This document shows positions 8,945 through 18,374 of a DNA stretch of 64,000 bases, in pieces. Position numbers and translations under genes: made by a program. The stretch is from Chloroflexota bacterium (GTDB lineage Bacteria; Chloroflexota; Dehalococcoidia; Lucifugimonadales; Lucifugimonadaceae). The notes under the pieces were generated by a model, which saw nothing but the letters and a program-made list of their open reading frames with translations, was not told the origin of the DNA and made no database searches. The stretch's first letter is position 1; each line of letters begins with the position of its first letter. Where the stretch lies: NCBI GenBank assembly GCA_002730555.1, contig PCAM01000002.1, forward strand, positions 84,768-148,767. The letters run 5' to 3'.

Positions 8945-10737
8945 CAGTCGTTGCCTCCCGTCGGCTCTGGTGTGTTGCCCATCGATAACCAGTCGCCGCT
9001 GAGATCGTCGCTCGGGCGCACCTGTAAGTCGTGCATCTCCCGGTAACGTCCGCCCAGCTGCATCAGCTCTTCATGTGAGCCGCGCTCAATGATCCTTCCC
9101 TCATCGATAACCAGGATTTCGTCGGCGCTCAATAATGTGCTCAGGCGGTGGGCGATGATGATGGTCGTGGCATCCGCCGCCCGCCGGGCGATCTGCTCCC
9201 GGATCAGGCGCTCCGTAGCGGCGTCAATAGCCGACGTTGAGTCGTCGAAGATAAAGACCTTGGGCTGCAGAACGATCGCCCGTGCGATGGCCATACGCTG
9301 ACGTTGGCCACCGGATAGCGAGACGCCGCGCTCGCCCACCATCGAGTCGTAGCCCTCCGGCATGCCGGTGATGTGCTGGTGCAGTTTGGCGTCTTCTGCC
9401 GAGTCGATGATCCGGCCTTCTTCCGCGTCGGGCTCGCCGTACGCGATGTTGTCGCTGACCGTGTCCCTGAAGAGGAAGGTGTCCTGCTGGACAAGCCTGA
9501 CGCGTTGCCGCAGCGACTCCAACGTCACGCCGTTGATGTCCTGGCCATCGATCGTGATGCGCCCGGAGTCCACGTTGTAGTGACGCGGCGCGAGTTGGGC
9601 GATGGTCGTCTTTCCGCTGCCGGGCGGGCCGACGATGCCGATGGTGTGTCCCGGTCTGGCCTCGAAGCTGATGTTATTGATCACGGGTATGTCGGCGTAC
9701 GAGAACGAAACATCCTCGTAACGGAGCACCCCTTCGGTGATCCTCAGCGGTTGAGCGTTGGGGCTGTTACGGATGGGAAGCTCAAGGTCAAGGACTTCGA
9801 AAAGTCGTGCGCCGGCCGAAGACGCCCTTGCCCACGAATTGATGAGCATGGGGAGCATCCTGATCGGCATTTGAAGCAACCCGAGGAAGGTCAGGAAGCG
9901 CGTTAAATCGCCGATGGACATGTCGCCGTCGATGACTTTGGTTCCACCGAACCAGAGAAGAACCGAGTACGCAACCAGCAGCGAGAAGGACATGAAACTG
10001 CCGTTCGACGCCCGGATCTCGGCGGCCTGGTCCATGAGACCTTTGACCTCCTCGGAAGAGGTGGCAAATTTCTTCTCTTCGTGTTCCTGGCCAGCGAAAG
10101 ACCTGACAACACGAACCCCTCCGAGGTTCTCCTGGAGGGCGGTGTTGACGACGCCCATCTGCTCCTGAATCCGGATCCAGATGTTCCGCGAGCGAAGCCG
10201 CATGATCGTCCCGCGGAAGGCGACGATCGGGACGAATGCCAGCGTGAGAAGGCCCAGTTGCCAGTCAAGCGTCAGCATCAAATAAGCGCTGCCAGCCAGA
10301 AGCAGAATCAGGTAGAGAACGCGCAGCATGCCGGTATGGGCGAACATTCGCACGCCGTCGATATCCGAGATACCGCGTGACATCAGGTTTCCGGTGTGGG
10401 CGTTGTCGTGAAACGAGAAGCTCAGGCGCTGGAGTTTCTCGTAGTACTGGTTCCGAAGCGCCGTCGCCAGTGTCTGGCCCAGCACCTCTCCGGAGTACAT
10501 CTGGCCGTAAGCGAAGACACCTCTCAGGACGCTCACAGCGATGAGAACTAGCGCCGCGTCCATGAGGGCGGCCCGCGCTGCATCCGAGTCGGAACCGTCT
10601 TCGACGAGCATGATCGCGTCGTCAACCGCGTTGCCTAGGAGCACGGGAATCGTCACAAAAAAGACGGACGTCCCGAGGATCGCCAAGAAACCAAAGGCCA
10701 GAAGCCAGGGGCTTATTGTGGTGGTGAGTTTGGCCAA
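8944..10737 (-). CDS. ABC exporter half-transporter, degenerate-site subunit
   Basis: Second half-transporter (597 aa): transmembrane domain in residues ~10-300, then an ATPase domain. Walker A GPPGSGKT (370-377), signature LSGGQ (474-478) and H-loop IIIAHRLST are canonical, but Walker B reads VFIFDDSTSAID, with Asp499 where the catalytic Glu normally stands. This substitution is known from one subunit of heterodimeric exporters such as TM287/288. The start is TTG at 10737. The frame is open upstream to 10873 but without a standard start codon, so a slightly longer N-terminus cannot be excluded. It is first in the two-gene operon. Confidence 0.92.
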   Translation of the reverse strand: MAKLTTTISPWLLAFGFLAILGTSVFFVTIPVLLGNAVDDAIMLVEDGSDSDAARAALMDAALVLIAVSVLRGVFAYGQMYSGEVLGQTLATALRNQYYEKLQRLSFSFHDNAHTGNLMSRGISDIDGVRMFAHTGMLRVLYLILLLAGSAYLMLTLDWQLGLLTLAFVPIVAFRGTIMRLRSRNIWIRIQEQMGVVNTALQENLGGVRVVRSFAGQEHEEKKFATSSEEVKGLMDQAAEIRASNGSFMSFSLLVAYSVLLWFGGTKVIDGDMSIGDLTRFLTFLGLLQMPIRMLPMLINSWARASSAGARLFEVLDLELPIRNSPNAQPLRITEGVLRYEDVSFSYADIPVINNISFEARPGHTIGIVGPPGSGKTTIAQLAPRHYNVDSGRITIDGQDINGVTLESLRQRVRLVQQDTFLFRDTVSDNIAYGEPDAEEGRIIDSAEDAKLHQHITGMPEGYDSMVGERGVSLSGGQRQRMAIARAIVLQPKVFIFDDSTSAIDAATERLIREQIARRAADATTIIIAHRLSTLLSADEILVIDEGRIIERGSHEELMQLGGRYREMHDLQVRPSDDLSGDWLSMGNTPEPTGGND

Positions 10738-11276
10738 CCGCCAGAGGACGCTGGCGGACTGCGCAGGGGGAGGAATAGCGCGGCGGTTGGGTCTCCCCGC
10801 GACACTTGCTAGTCTCTGCTGTGGACTCGCGTTGCTGGCCGTTTCAAGCCTCTCAAATATCGGACGCCCTGTTCACGCCCTGCACGATGCGCCAGTCGCC
10901 CCGGTCCGGCGCCATCAACATCCGCCGGGGTACCGGACTCGCGGTGCTGTCTTCGCGAAGCCGGTCAGTCGATACTACATCCAGAATCGATGCATGGTTA
11001 AACACCGGATTCCGGCGGGGAGTCTACGCCCGCGCGGCGCTTGTTGCAGCGTATTAACAAACGAACTTGTCGAATCCTCCGCTTCATTCCATGTCCCCCG
11101 CGAGAAGATATCGTTCCTGAATGGCGATTACTCAGGGCAAAATCCGCCGCTTTGACGCCGAAATCACTCCCGGAGATCGCCCCGTCATATGGTGGGCGTC
11201 ACGGGGAACCATCGCACTGTTTCCCCGAAAGGGATTCCCCTCACTTCTTCTTGCTACCTCCCGAGCCCACTCCCGC
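10738..11276. other. Intergenic region, no gene recognised
   Basis: 539 bp between the ABC operon start and the stop of the first enolase-superfamily gene, both on the minus strand. Open frames on the plus strand (for example 10541-11155) read antisense into the neighbouring genes and carry no motif. The operon promoter for the ABC pair is expected at the left end. No terminator hairpin with a T-run was found. Confidence 0.5.
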
Positions 11277-12446
11277 CTACCGGAATGCCCTGGCTTTTTC
11301 GCTTGTCGGGTCCACCAGGAATTCGTCAAGGGTTTCATGGTTCAGGGCGACGCCAAGGCCCGGACGATCCGTCGGATTGATCCATTTGCCATCGTACTCA
11401 AACATCGGGTCCATGATCCTGGCGAAGTCCGGGAACCTGGTGTGGAGGCACTCAAGCCGGTAGAAGTTCGGGATTGTCATCGAGCAGTGAAATCCGGCCA
11501 TGATCGAGACCGGGCCGAGTGCGTCGTGCGGGCTGATCCTGACGTAAAAAGGTTCGGCCAGCGACGCGATCCGCATCATTTCCGAAATGCCGCCGGTCCA
11601 CGATATGTCCGGCATGATGAAGTCCACCAACCGCTCTTCAAGCATCGGGACGTAGTCGTAGCGAGTGAAGTGGCGCTCGCCCATGCAGATCGGGATATCG
11701 GTGCTTTCCCGCACCTGACGGAGCGCCTTGAAGCTCTCCGGCGGCACGGGCTCTTCGTACCAGATCAGGTTTATGTGCTCCAGCGCCCGACCGCCGGCTA
11801 TCGCAGACGCCACGTCGAACCGGCCGTGAGCGTCGACCATCAGCTCCGTCTCCGGCCCAACGGCCTCCCTCACGGCGTCCATCCAATCAACGGCTTCGCC
11901 CAGGGCGCGCGGCGACAGATACTCTACGCGATCCGCGCCGGTGAACTCCCCGGTGTGCTTCCGCTGCCACTTGAACGGATCGGTCTTTATGGCGTCGTGA
12001 CCGTCGGCCAGCGTTTGCTTTGCGGCTACGACGGCGTCGTCGATGGTGACGCCGTCGTACCACTGGTCCTGTATGTGGGTATACAGCGGGATGCGATCAC
12101 GCACGGCGCCACCCAACAGCTTGTATATGGGTTGCCCAAGCACCTGGCCCCGGATGTCCCACAGGGCGATGTCTATGCCGCTGATCAGGTGCGAGATGAA
12201 CCCCCGTCCGCTGAGGGATGAGTATTGGCGGAAGATCCGTTGCCAGATCTCTTCGATGTGCGCTGGGTCCTCCCCCACGACGATCGCCTTCACGGCCTCG
12301 ATCCCGGCGACGAGCATCGGGCCGCTCCGGTAGTCGGTGCATTCGCCTAGGCCGGTGATGCCTTCATCCGTCTCCACTTCCACAAACACCCAGGGGCTGC
12401 CCGGAATCGGCGAAACGATGTATGTCTTGATGTCGGTGATTTTCAT
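11277..12446 (-). CDS. Enolase-superfamily acid-sugar dehydratase, galactonate-dehydratase-like (copy 1)
   Basis: Mandelate-racemase-subgroup enzyme (389 aa), expected to abstract the proton alpha to a carboxylate and dehydrate an aldonic acid to a 2-keto-3-deoxy acid. The capping domain starts MKITDIKTY. In the barrel: Lys154 (AIKTDPF), metal ligands Asp205 (LMVDAHGRF), Glu231/232 (WYEEPVPP) and Glu257 (CMGERHF), and the His307-Asp280 dyad (ISPHDALGP; MPDISWTGGIS). His207 in DAHGR corresponds to the acid/base His of DgoD. It shares the strand and a 58-bp gap with copy 2. The substrate is unproven. Confidence 0.9.
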   Translation of the reverse strand: MKITDIKTYIVSPIPGSPWVFVEVETDEGITGLGECTDYRSGPMLVAGIEAVKAIVVGEDPAHIEEIWQRIFRQYSSLSGRGFISHLISGIDIALWDIRGQVLGQPIYKLLGGAVRDRIPLYTHIQDQWYDGVTIDDAVVAAKQTLADGHDAIKTDPFKWQRKHTGEFTGADRVEYLSPRALGEAVDWMDAVREAVGPETELMVDAHGRFDVASAIAGGRALEHINLIWYEEPVPPESFKALRQVRESTDIPICMGERHFTRYDYVPMLEERLVDFIMPDISWTGGISEMMRIASLAEPFYVRISPHDALGPVSIMAGFHCSMTIPNFYRLECLHTRFPDFARIMDPMFEYDGKWINPTDRPGLGVALNHETLDEFLVDPTSEKARAFR

Positions 12447-12504
12447 ACTGGTGATCCAGTGTTGGCTTGATCCATGAGGGTTTGGGTAGAGCTACTGAAG
12501 CGGT

Positions 12505-13674
12505 TTATCCGAACTTGATAAACGAGTCCGCCGGGACGGTGTACTGGCCCAGTACCTCGTGGTTGAGGGCGATCCCGAGGCCGGGATGCTCCGTCGGGAG
12601 GATGCTGTCGCCCTTGTACTTGAACATCGGGTCGAGGATCTTTGCGAAGTCGTCGAACCAGGTGTGGAGGCACTCAAGACGGTAGAGGTTCGGCATGGTC
12701 ATCGAGCAGTGGAATCCGGAGACGATGGACACCGGTCCCATGGCGTCATGCGGGGCGATTCGGACGTAGTAGGCCTCCGCCATCGAGCCGATCCGCTTCA
12801 TCTCCGAGATGCCGCCGGTCCACAGGATGTCCGGCATCACGTAATCGACGAGACTGTGCTCAAACAGGGGTAAATAGTCGAAGCGGGTGAAGTGGCGCTC
12901 GCCCATGCATAGCGGAATGTTGGTGTTCTCACGGACCTGCTGGAGCGCGGCGTAGTTCTGGGGCGGAACCGGCTCCTCGTACCAGATCAGATTAACGTGC
13001 TCTAGCGCCTGCCCCGCGGCGATGGCGCTTGCCGTGTCGAAGCGCGCGTGGGCGTCAACCATGAGCTCGGCGGCGGGACCGGCGGCGGCGCGGACAGTGT
13101 CCATCCAGTCGACCGCCTCCCTGATGGCGCTGGGAGCAAGCCGTTCTATCTTGTCTGCGCCCCAGTGCTCCGGCCCGGATGGGCGTTGCAGGTTGAACGG
13201 ATCGGTCTTGATCGCGGTGAAGCCCTCCGAGATGACCCGTTTCGTCTGGTCATGGGCGTCCTGTAACCCGTTCGCCTGTCCGATGTCCTGGATGTGCGTG
13301 TAGAGCGGCACCCGGTCACGGACGGGCCCGCCGATCAGGTTGTAGATCGGTTGTCCCAGCACCTTGCCCCTGATGTCCCATAAGGCGGTGTCGATGGCGC
13401 TGATCAGGTGGGAGGTAAAGCCGCGGCCGTTGATGTTGGAGAAGCTGTGGAATATCCGCTGCCAGATCTCCTCGATGTTCGCCGGGTCGTTGCCGACGAT
13501 CATCGGTTTGATCGTCTCGAATGCCGTGATGAGAGCCGGGGCGGCATGGGTGTCGGTGGCCTCGCCGAGTCCGGTGATTCCTTCATCGGTCTCGACCTCC
13601 ACGAACAGCCAGGGCCACGGGCTACTCTGATCGCTGACCTTGACGACGTAGGTCTTGATGTCGGTGATTTTCAT
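12505..13674 (-). CDS. Enolase-superfamily acid-sugar dehydratase, galactonate-dehydratase-like (copy 2)
   Basis: Close paralog of the preceding gene (389 aa) with the same catalytic set: Lys156 (AIKTDPF), Asp207 and His209 (LMVDAHARF), Glu233/234 (WYEEPVPP), Glu259 (CMGERHF), Asp282 and His309 (IAPHDAMGP). The two proteins share long identical blocks, for example around ERHFTR and GFHCSMT, so they are a tandem duplication. Differences cluster in the capping-domain loop (VVKVSDQSSPWPW) and the stretch after AIKTDPF, both near substrate, which suggests different acid-sugar substrates. Its start is divergent from the YjhG-type dehydratase across 175 bp, a probable shared control region. Confidence 0.9.
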   Translation of the reverse strand: MKITDIKTYVVKVSDQSSPWPWLFVEVETDEGITGLGEATDTHAAPALITAFETIKPMIVGNDPANIEEIWQRIFHSFSNINGRGFTSHLISAIDTALWDIRGKVLGQPIYNLIGGPVRDRVPLYTHIQDIGQANGLQDAHDQTKRVISEGFTAIKTDPFNLQRPSGPEHWGADKIERLAPSAIREAVDWMDTVRAAAGPAAELMVDAHARFDTASAIAAGQALEHVNLIWYEEPVPPQNYAALQQVRENTNIPLCMGERHFTRFDYLPLFEHSLVDYVMPDILWTGGISEMKRIGSMAEAYYVRIAPHDAMGPVSIVSGFHCSMTMPNLYRLECLHTWFDDFAKILDPMFKYKGDSILPTEHPGLGIALNHEVLGQYTVPADSFIKFG

Positions 13675-13849
13675 TGCTCACTCCAGTGGCTGGCGCGTTT
13701 AGTGCCCGGGCCGCGGCAGCATACAGCGCGGCGCCGGTCCAGATGCCGCACGCGTGTGGCGATTCAGGCGTCCCTCCTTTACCCTCGGTTCACTTTCTCT
13801 CCAGTAACTCTTGAACCCCTGGCAGATTTCACCTTAGGAATGGATACCC

Positions 13850-15865
13850 ATGACCAACACGAGCAGCGACCAGGCGGCAGACTACGGACAGGCGCGCATC
13901 CTCGGCGAGACGGTGGACACCGGCATGTGGGACATCGATCTTTCCGCAGAAGGCCCGCTCGGCAGCCTCCCGGTCACGAGCGAGATGCTGATCGAGGAGC
14001 CCTCCGGAAACATCTTCGGTATGACGCAGAACGCCGGGATGGGCTGGAACCCGGACGAGTTGCTGCGCACGCAGTTCATGATCCTGAGCACGGTAGGCGG
14101 GATGCGCGGGCCCGACGGTAAGCCACTGGCGCTGGGCATCCACACGGGCCATTACGAGCTCGGACTGCTGATCGCCGAGGCGGCCGACGAACTGCGGTAT
14201 CTCGGGGCGCTGCCCTTTGCTGCTTACTGTTCCGACCCGTGCGACGGCCGGACGCAGGGCACGACCGGAATGCTTGATTCGCTGCCCTACCGGAACGACG
14301 CGGCGACGGTCTTCCGGAGGCTGGCGCGATCGGTCCCAACCACGAAAGGTGTGCTCGGAGTCGCTACCTGCGACAAGGGTCTGCCGGCGATGATGATGGC
14401 GATCGCCGGGCTGAGCGACCGGCCCTCGGTGCTCGTGCCGGGCGGCTCAACTCTGCCGCCAACGGTCGGCGAGAACAACGCCGAGATCCAGTCGATCGGT
14501 GCCCGCCACGCACAAGGCGAGTTGAGTCTTGTTGATGCGGCTTGGCTGGGATGTCACGCCTGCGGCACGCCCGGAGGCGGCTGCCAGTTCCTTGGAACGG
14601 CCGGTACTTCTCAGGTGATAGCGGAGGCGCTCGGTCTCTCTGTACCGCACTCCGCACTCGCTCCATCCGGTCAAGACATCTGGCTGGACAACGCCCGGCG
14701 ATCTGCGGCAGCGCTGGTCCAACTTGAGAGGCGCGGACTGACGTCCGCCGACGTTCTTACCGACGACGCTTTCGAGAATGCCATGGTGGTTCACGCCGCG
14801 TGTGGAGGCTCGACGAACCTGATCCTCCACCTGCCGGCTATCGCCCACGCGGCCGGTCGCAAGATGATGACGGTTGAGGACTGGCATCGCCTGAATCTGC
14901 AGGTCCCGCGACTGGTAGACGTTCTTCCAAATGGACCGGTGATGCACCCCACGGTTCGCTTCTTCGCAGCCGGCGGCGTTCCGGAGGTGATGCTGCACCT
15001 GCGCCGAATGGGAATGCTGCACACGGACGCCCTGACGGCGTCCGGACAGACATTTGGCGAGACGCTGGACTGGTGGGAGGGTTCGGAACGGCGAATCGCC
15101 CTCCGTAAGCGACTCCAGGACCAGGACGGGATCGACCCGGACGATGTGATCATGTCACCGGAGCGCGCGCGTGAGCGGGGCCTGACCAGCACGGTGACCT
15201 TCCCGATAGGCAATATCGCCCCGGAAGGATCGGTCATCAAGAGCACGGCGATCGACCCGTCTGTTGTGGGCGATGACGGCGTTTACCGGAACACCGGGCG
15301 CGCACGCGTGTTCCGAAGTGAGATCGACACGATTCGCGCGATCAAGTCGCGTGGCGACGACCGGGTGAAGCCGGGCGAGATCATCGTCATGAGCTGCGGC
15401 GGGCCGCTCGGCACCGGCATGGAAGAGGTGTTCCAGGTCACGGTGGCGCTGAAGTACCTGTCTTACGGCAAAGAGATCGCCCTGCTCACGGACGCCCGGT
15501 TCTCCGGCGTGTCGACCGGTGCTTGCATCGGACACATTGGCCCCGAGGCTCTCGCTGGCGGCCCGATTGGCCGGGTCCAGGAAGGCGACATCATCTACAT
15601 CGAGGTGGACCAGAACAAGCTTGTGGGATCGGTCGATCTGGTGGGGCACGAAGACGAGGTACACGGGATCGAGTGGGGCACGGCGGAGCTTGAGCGGCGC
15701 GGCGACCCTGGTGACCTGGCAGCGCACCCCGGGATGCCTGACGACAGCCGGCTCTGGGCGGCGTTGCAACATGCGAGCGGCGGCACCTGGAATGGATGCG
15801 TTTACGACGTGGACAAGATTGTGGAGACGCTGAACGCCGGGATGAAGGCGCTGGGACGGAGTTAG
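13850..15865 (+). CDS. yjhG: YjhG/YagF-family dehydratase (D-xylonate-type, IlvD/Edd superfamily)
   Basis: Iron-sulfur dehydratase converting an aldonic acid such as D-xylonate to its 2-keto-3-deoxy acid. The 671-aa product follows E. coli YjhG motif by motif: [56 protein letters not shown] (cluster Cys ~174), [36 protein letters not shown]-type [20 protein letters not shown], and [20 protein letters not shown]. The ATG at 13850 has an AGGA about 11 bp upstream. It is slightly longer than YjhG (655 aa) at the N-terminus. It lies next to the two galactonate-dehydratase-like genes, which supports sugar-acid catabolism. Confidence 0.93.
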   Translation: MTNTSSDQAADYGQARILGETVDTGMWDIDLSAEGPLGSLPVTSEMLIEEPSGNIFGMTQNAGMGWNPDELLRTQFMILSTVGGMRGPDGKPLALGIHTGHYELGLLIAEAADELRYLGALPFAAYCSDPCDGRTQGTTGMLDSLPYRNDAATVFRRLARSVPTTKGVLGVATCDKGLPAMMMAIAGLSDRPSVLVPGGSTLPPTVGENNAEIQSIGARHAQGELSLVDAAWLGCHACGTPGGGCQFLGTAGTSQVIAEALGLSVPHSALAPSGQDIWLDNARRSAAALVQLERRGLTSADVLTDDAFENAMVVHAACGGSTNLILHLPAIAHAAGRKMMTVEDWHRLNLQVPRLVDVLPNGPVMHPTVRFFAAGGVPEVMLHLRRMGMLHTDALTASGQTFGETLDWWEGSERRIALRKRLQDQDGIDPDDVIMSPERARERGLTSTVTFPIGNIAPEGSVIKSTAIDPSVVGDDGVYRNTGRARVFRSEIDTIRAIKSRGDDRVKPGEIIVMSCGGPLGTGMEEVFQVTVALKYLSYGKEIALLTDARFSGVSTGACIGHIGPEALAGGPIGRVQEGDIIYIEVDQNKLVGSVDLVGHEDEVHGIEWGTAELERRGDPGDLAAHPGMPDDSRLWAALQHASGGTWNGCVYDVDKIVETLNAGMKALGRS

Positions 15866-16566
15866 GACCCCGCCGGGGCGTTTATTACGGGTTCGTGCGT
15901 TAGCGCGGGGTTCGCCGGGTCCAGATAGGTTGTCGGTGGAAAATGTGCTGGCGGCCCCGCTACCGGTGGGAGAGGCCGATTCGCAGAAGAGGAGGAGCAA
16001 TGAACCGTTGCAGGTCCAGAAGTTTCAGTTCTCCGGGACGTCGGGCCGGACCATGACTCGAACCTGATGTCGTGGTCGGTGACGTAGCCGTAGACGTTGT
16101 CCATCTGGCAGATGGCGCCGATGATCTCCGACGGGGCTGCGGGGTCCCGTGTGGGCGTCTGGTGGATCACCGCGACAGGAGATGGAGAGCGCCGGAGGAT
16201 GTTGCTGAAGTATTCGATCACCATCCCGGGTTCCAACCCGCGCGGGAGGCGAACGCGGATCAGGTCAGCGCCGAGTTCCGTGAACCGGGTGGCCTGCCGA
16301 ATGGTGTCGGCCGGCGACGGGTTGTCGATCCTGGCGATCACGAGAGGCTCACTCCCCGCCACATCGGCGACGGTGCCAACGATCGCCGCCTTCTCGTCCT
16401 CGCTCAACGCGTTCTCTTCTCCGTTGATGGTGCCAAGCACAAAGCCGTCAAGAGGTGTTGGCATGAGCCGCCCGATGTTGCGTGCGAGCATGCCATGGTC
16501 CACCTGCTCCTCGGCGGCGAAGGGCGGCGGCGCGACGACGATCGGGTTATTGCCCGATATGGCCAT
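15862..16566 (-). pseudogene. DapA-like (dihydrodipicolinate synthase/KDG aldolase family) gene, frameshifted and truncated
   Basis: The first ~170 codons from the ATG at 16566 read as a normal DapA-type barrel start (IVVAPPPFAAEEQVDHG, TPLDGFVLGTINGE, GADLIRVRLP, PVAVIHQTP, NVYGYVTDHDIRFE). After 'RFE' (about 16050) similarity jumps to the next frame, which continues MVRPDVPEN, then a TGA at 16025-16027, then NFWTCNGSLLLL. So there is one frameshift plus a nonsense codon at what looks like a former Trp. The last ~100 residues are missing because the YjhG-type gene ends at 15865. The in-frame tail to 15862 is low-complexity and not family-like. Confidence 0.75.
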
Positions 16567-16744
16567 GCGCCCCCCCTATCGCGCGTCTATCGTTAAGCAA
16601 TCGAGGCAGCCGGTGGCGGCCCCGGGCAATAACGTATCGGGAGCAATCCGTGCCTGACGCGACGAAATATGACGTGGATTTCACCTGGTGTGTGGGAACC
16701 CGCCGCAGCCAGTAAAGAGGGCTCTATGCCCGGCGCTGCCCGGG

Positions 16745-18202
16745 TTAGCGCCAGCCTACGTAGAGCTGTGACGCTTCCAGATCGACCACTTCGTACTTCA
16801 ACCCGCTGGCCTTTGCGGCGTCCTCGCCGGCCGCGGTTACGATCCATGCGCCGCCTGTTGCGACCGATTTCCCGTTCTTCATGATGACTTCGCCGGCAAC
16901 CAGCGAGGTCGTCGCCAACCCGGAGTTGGGATCGACCACCGTGATGTCGGCGTCTGCGCCTTCGGAGAAGTGGCCCTTGTTCTGCAGGCCAAGCATCCTT
17001 GAGGGGTTGTAGGACAGCTTTCGTACTGCGTCGAGCGGGCTCAGCGCGCCGAAGTTGACCAGCGCCATCGTTCGTTCGATGGCCACGTTTCGCGGGATCG
17101 CGCCACCGTCCGTACTGACGGCATCGATGCGGAACTCGGCGGCGTCCGGCGCGGAGCTATCGGAGAACTCGTACTGTCCGGTGGCGAGCGTGAAGGCGGA
17201 CGACGCAGGGTTGACGGGGAAGCTCAGGCCCGCGGCGGTGTTGGCGGCCGCCCAGATATCGACCGCCTCCTGTCCAGTGACAAGCACCACACGGCCGTCC
17301 TTCACGGTCTGGGCGTATCCGTACCCGTCGAGCAGCGCCTGGCGCATCCCGATTTCTGTCGTCGGGTATCCCCGTGCGGTGAGGCAGTTCTGGGGCACGT
17401 TTGCGACAACGTTGCCGTCTTCATCGCACAGCCCGTTTGTGCCGTTCATCTGCGCCAGATAGGATTCCGTGACGACCTGCCCGTGCACCTGGTCGAGGAT
17501 CTCGAACGCCTCCTGGCATTCCTGTTCTGCGGTGAGGATCATGCCGCGGCAGTAGGAGTTGACGTGGGCCACGTGGAGACGTCCGTCGCCGAGCAGGTCC
17601 GGCACCTCACGCAAGCCCTCCAGGGTGCTGCTACTGTCCTTGGTCGCCAGATGGAAGGCGACCCATGCCATCTGCTCGTTGGCGGCTTCGATCACCCCGG
17701 CGGTCGATTCCGGCGTGAAGGGGTGGTAGCCGCCGATCATTTTCACGCCGACCGCGCCGCGGGAAAGTGCGTCCGAGACGACGTCCCGCATCTGGGCGAT
17801 CGGCGGGTCGTCTTGCGGGATAGTCAGATGCGGAATGAGCGCCATCGCGCCCGCCACGTTGATCCCCGCACCCAGGCGTTGCATGCCGTCCGAAAGCGAC
17901 TCCGGGGTGCCGAGGAGGTCTAGGCAGGTCGTCGTGCCGGACTCGGCAAGCATGGCGAGACCGAGTGCGCGGTCAACGTTGCGCTCGTCGCCCGCCGACG
18001 AAACGTGTGCATGGGTGTCGATGTGGCCAGGCATGACCCAGTGGCCAGCCGCGTTGATCCTCCGGCCTCCGGCGGATGGCTCCAACCCTTCGCCTATCAG
18101 ATCGACGCGGCCGTGGTTGATGCCGATGTCAAGGACGGCGTCCGTGTTGTTGGCGGGATCGAGGACGCGTCCGCCCGTTATCACGGCGTCGTATGTCGGC
18201 AT
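16745..18202 (-). CDS. Amidohydrolase (dihydroorotase/D-aminoacylase-like)
   Basis: Metal-dependent cyclic-amide or amide hydrolase of the amidohydrolase superfamily (485 aa). N-terminal composite beta-domain (YDAVITGGRVLDP), then the metal motif PGHIDTHAH (His64, His66), a candidate carboxylated Lys154 (VGVKMIGG), His184 (VAFHLA), His213 (HVAHVNS) and a barrel-end Asp in VSTDGGAIP. The C-terminus closes the beta-domain (EGADADITVVDP, VAGEVIMKNGK). The architecture resembles dihydroorotase, hydantoinase and N-acyl-D-amino-acid deacylases; the substrate is not determinable. It is downstream of the GDPD gene on the same strand. Confidence 0.88.
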   Translation of the reverse strand: MPTYDAVITGGRVLDPANNTDAVLDIGINHGRVDLIGEGLEPSAGGRRINAAGHWVMPGHIDTHAHVSSAGDERNVDRALGLAMLAESGTTTCLDLLGTPESLSDGMQRLGAGINVAGAMALIPHLTIPQDDPPIAQMRDVVSDALSRGAVGVKMIGGYHPFTPESTAGVIEAANEQMAWVAFHLATKDSSSTLEGLREVPDLLGDGRLHVAHVNSYCRGMILTAEQECQEAFEILDQVHGQVVTESYLAQMNGTNGLCDEDGNVVANVPQNCLTARGYPTTEIGMRQALLDGYGYAQTVKDGRVVLVTGQEAVDIWAAANTAAGLSFPVNPASSAFTLATGQYEFSDSSAPDAAEFRIDAVSTDGGAIPRNVAIERTMALVNFGALSPLDAVRKLSYNPSRMLGLQNKGHFSEGADADITVVDPNSGLATTSLVAGEVIMKNGKSVATGGAWIVTAAGEDAAKASGLKYEVVDLEASQLYVGWR

Positions 18203-18322
18203 TTACGGTCTCTCCTGAGGTTATGGAGATGGTTGGACGAAGCGTTAACCGTGTCCTGAGGTTCTCGAAGGACCGGGAGGGCGGGTCGACCCCTAACCCC
18301 TACGGTGTTCTGAAGAACGGGG

Positions 18323-18364
18323 CTTCTCCCTCACCCTAACCCTCTCCCGCTGAGAGAGGTGAGG
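18323..18364. repeat. Dispersed repeat, family A (TCACCCTAACCCTCTCCC type)
   Basis: The 42-bp stretch reads cttctccctcaccctaaccc followed by a short palindrome (ctctcccgctgagagag) and ggtgagg. The outer CCTCACC/GGTGAGG and the inner CTCTCCC/GAGAGAG can pair, so it folds as a hairpin. It sits in the 172-bp gap between the GDPD stop and the amidohydrolase start. Confidence 0.75.
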
Positions 18365-18374
18365 CGTTGGCGCC

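Noticed and set aside
10541..11155. 204-codon plus-strand open frame upstream of the ABC pair
   Set aside because: Its first 200 bp are antisense to the ABC gene and the rest has no motif; composition is that of a GC-rich shadow frame.
16025..16027. TGA in the DapA-like remnant as a second selenocysteine codon
   Set aside because: The family has no redox Cys there, the reading frame is also shifted and the C-terminus is missing; the gene is decayed.
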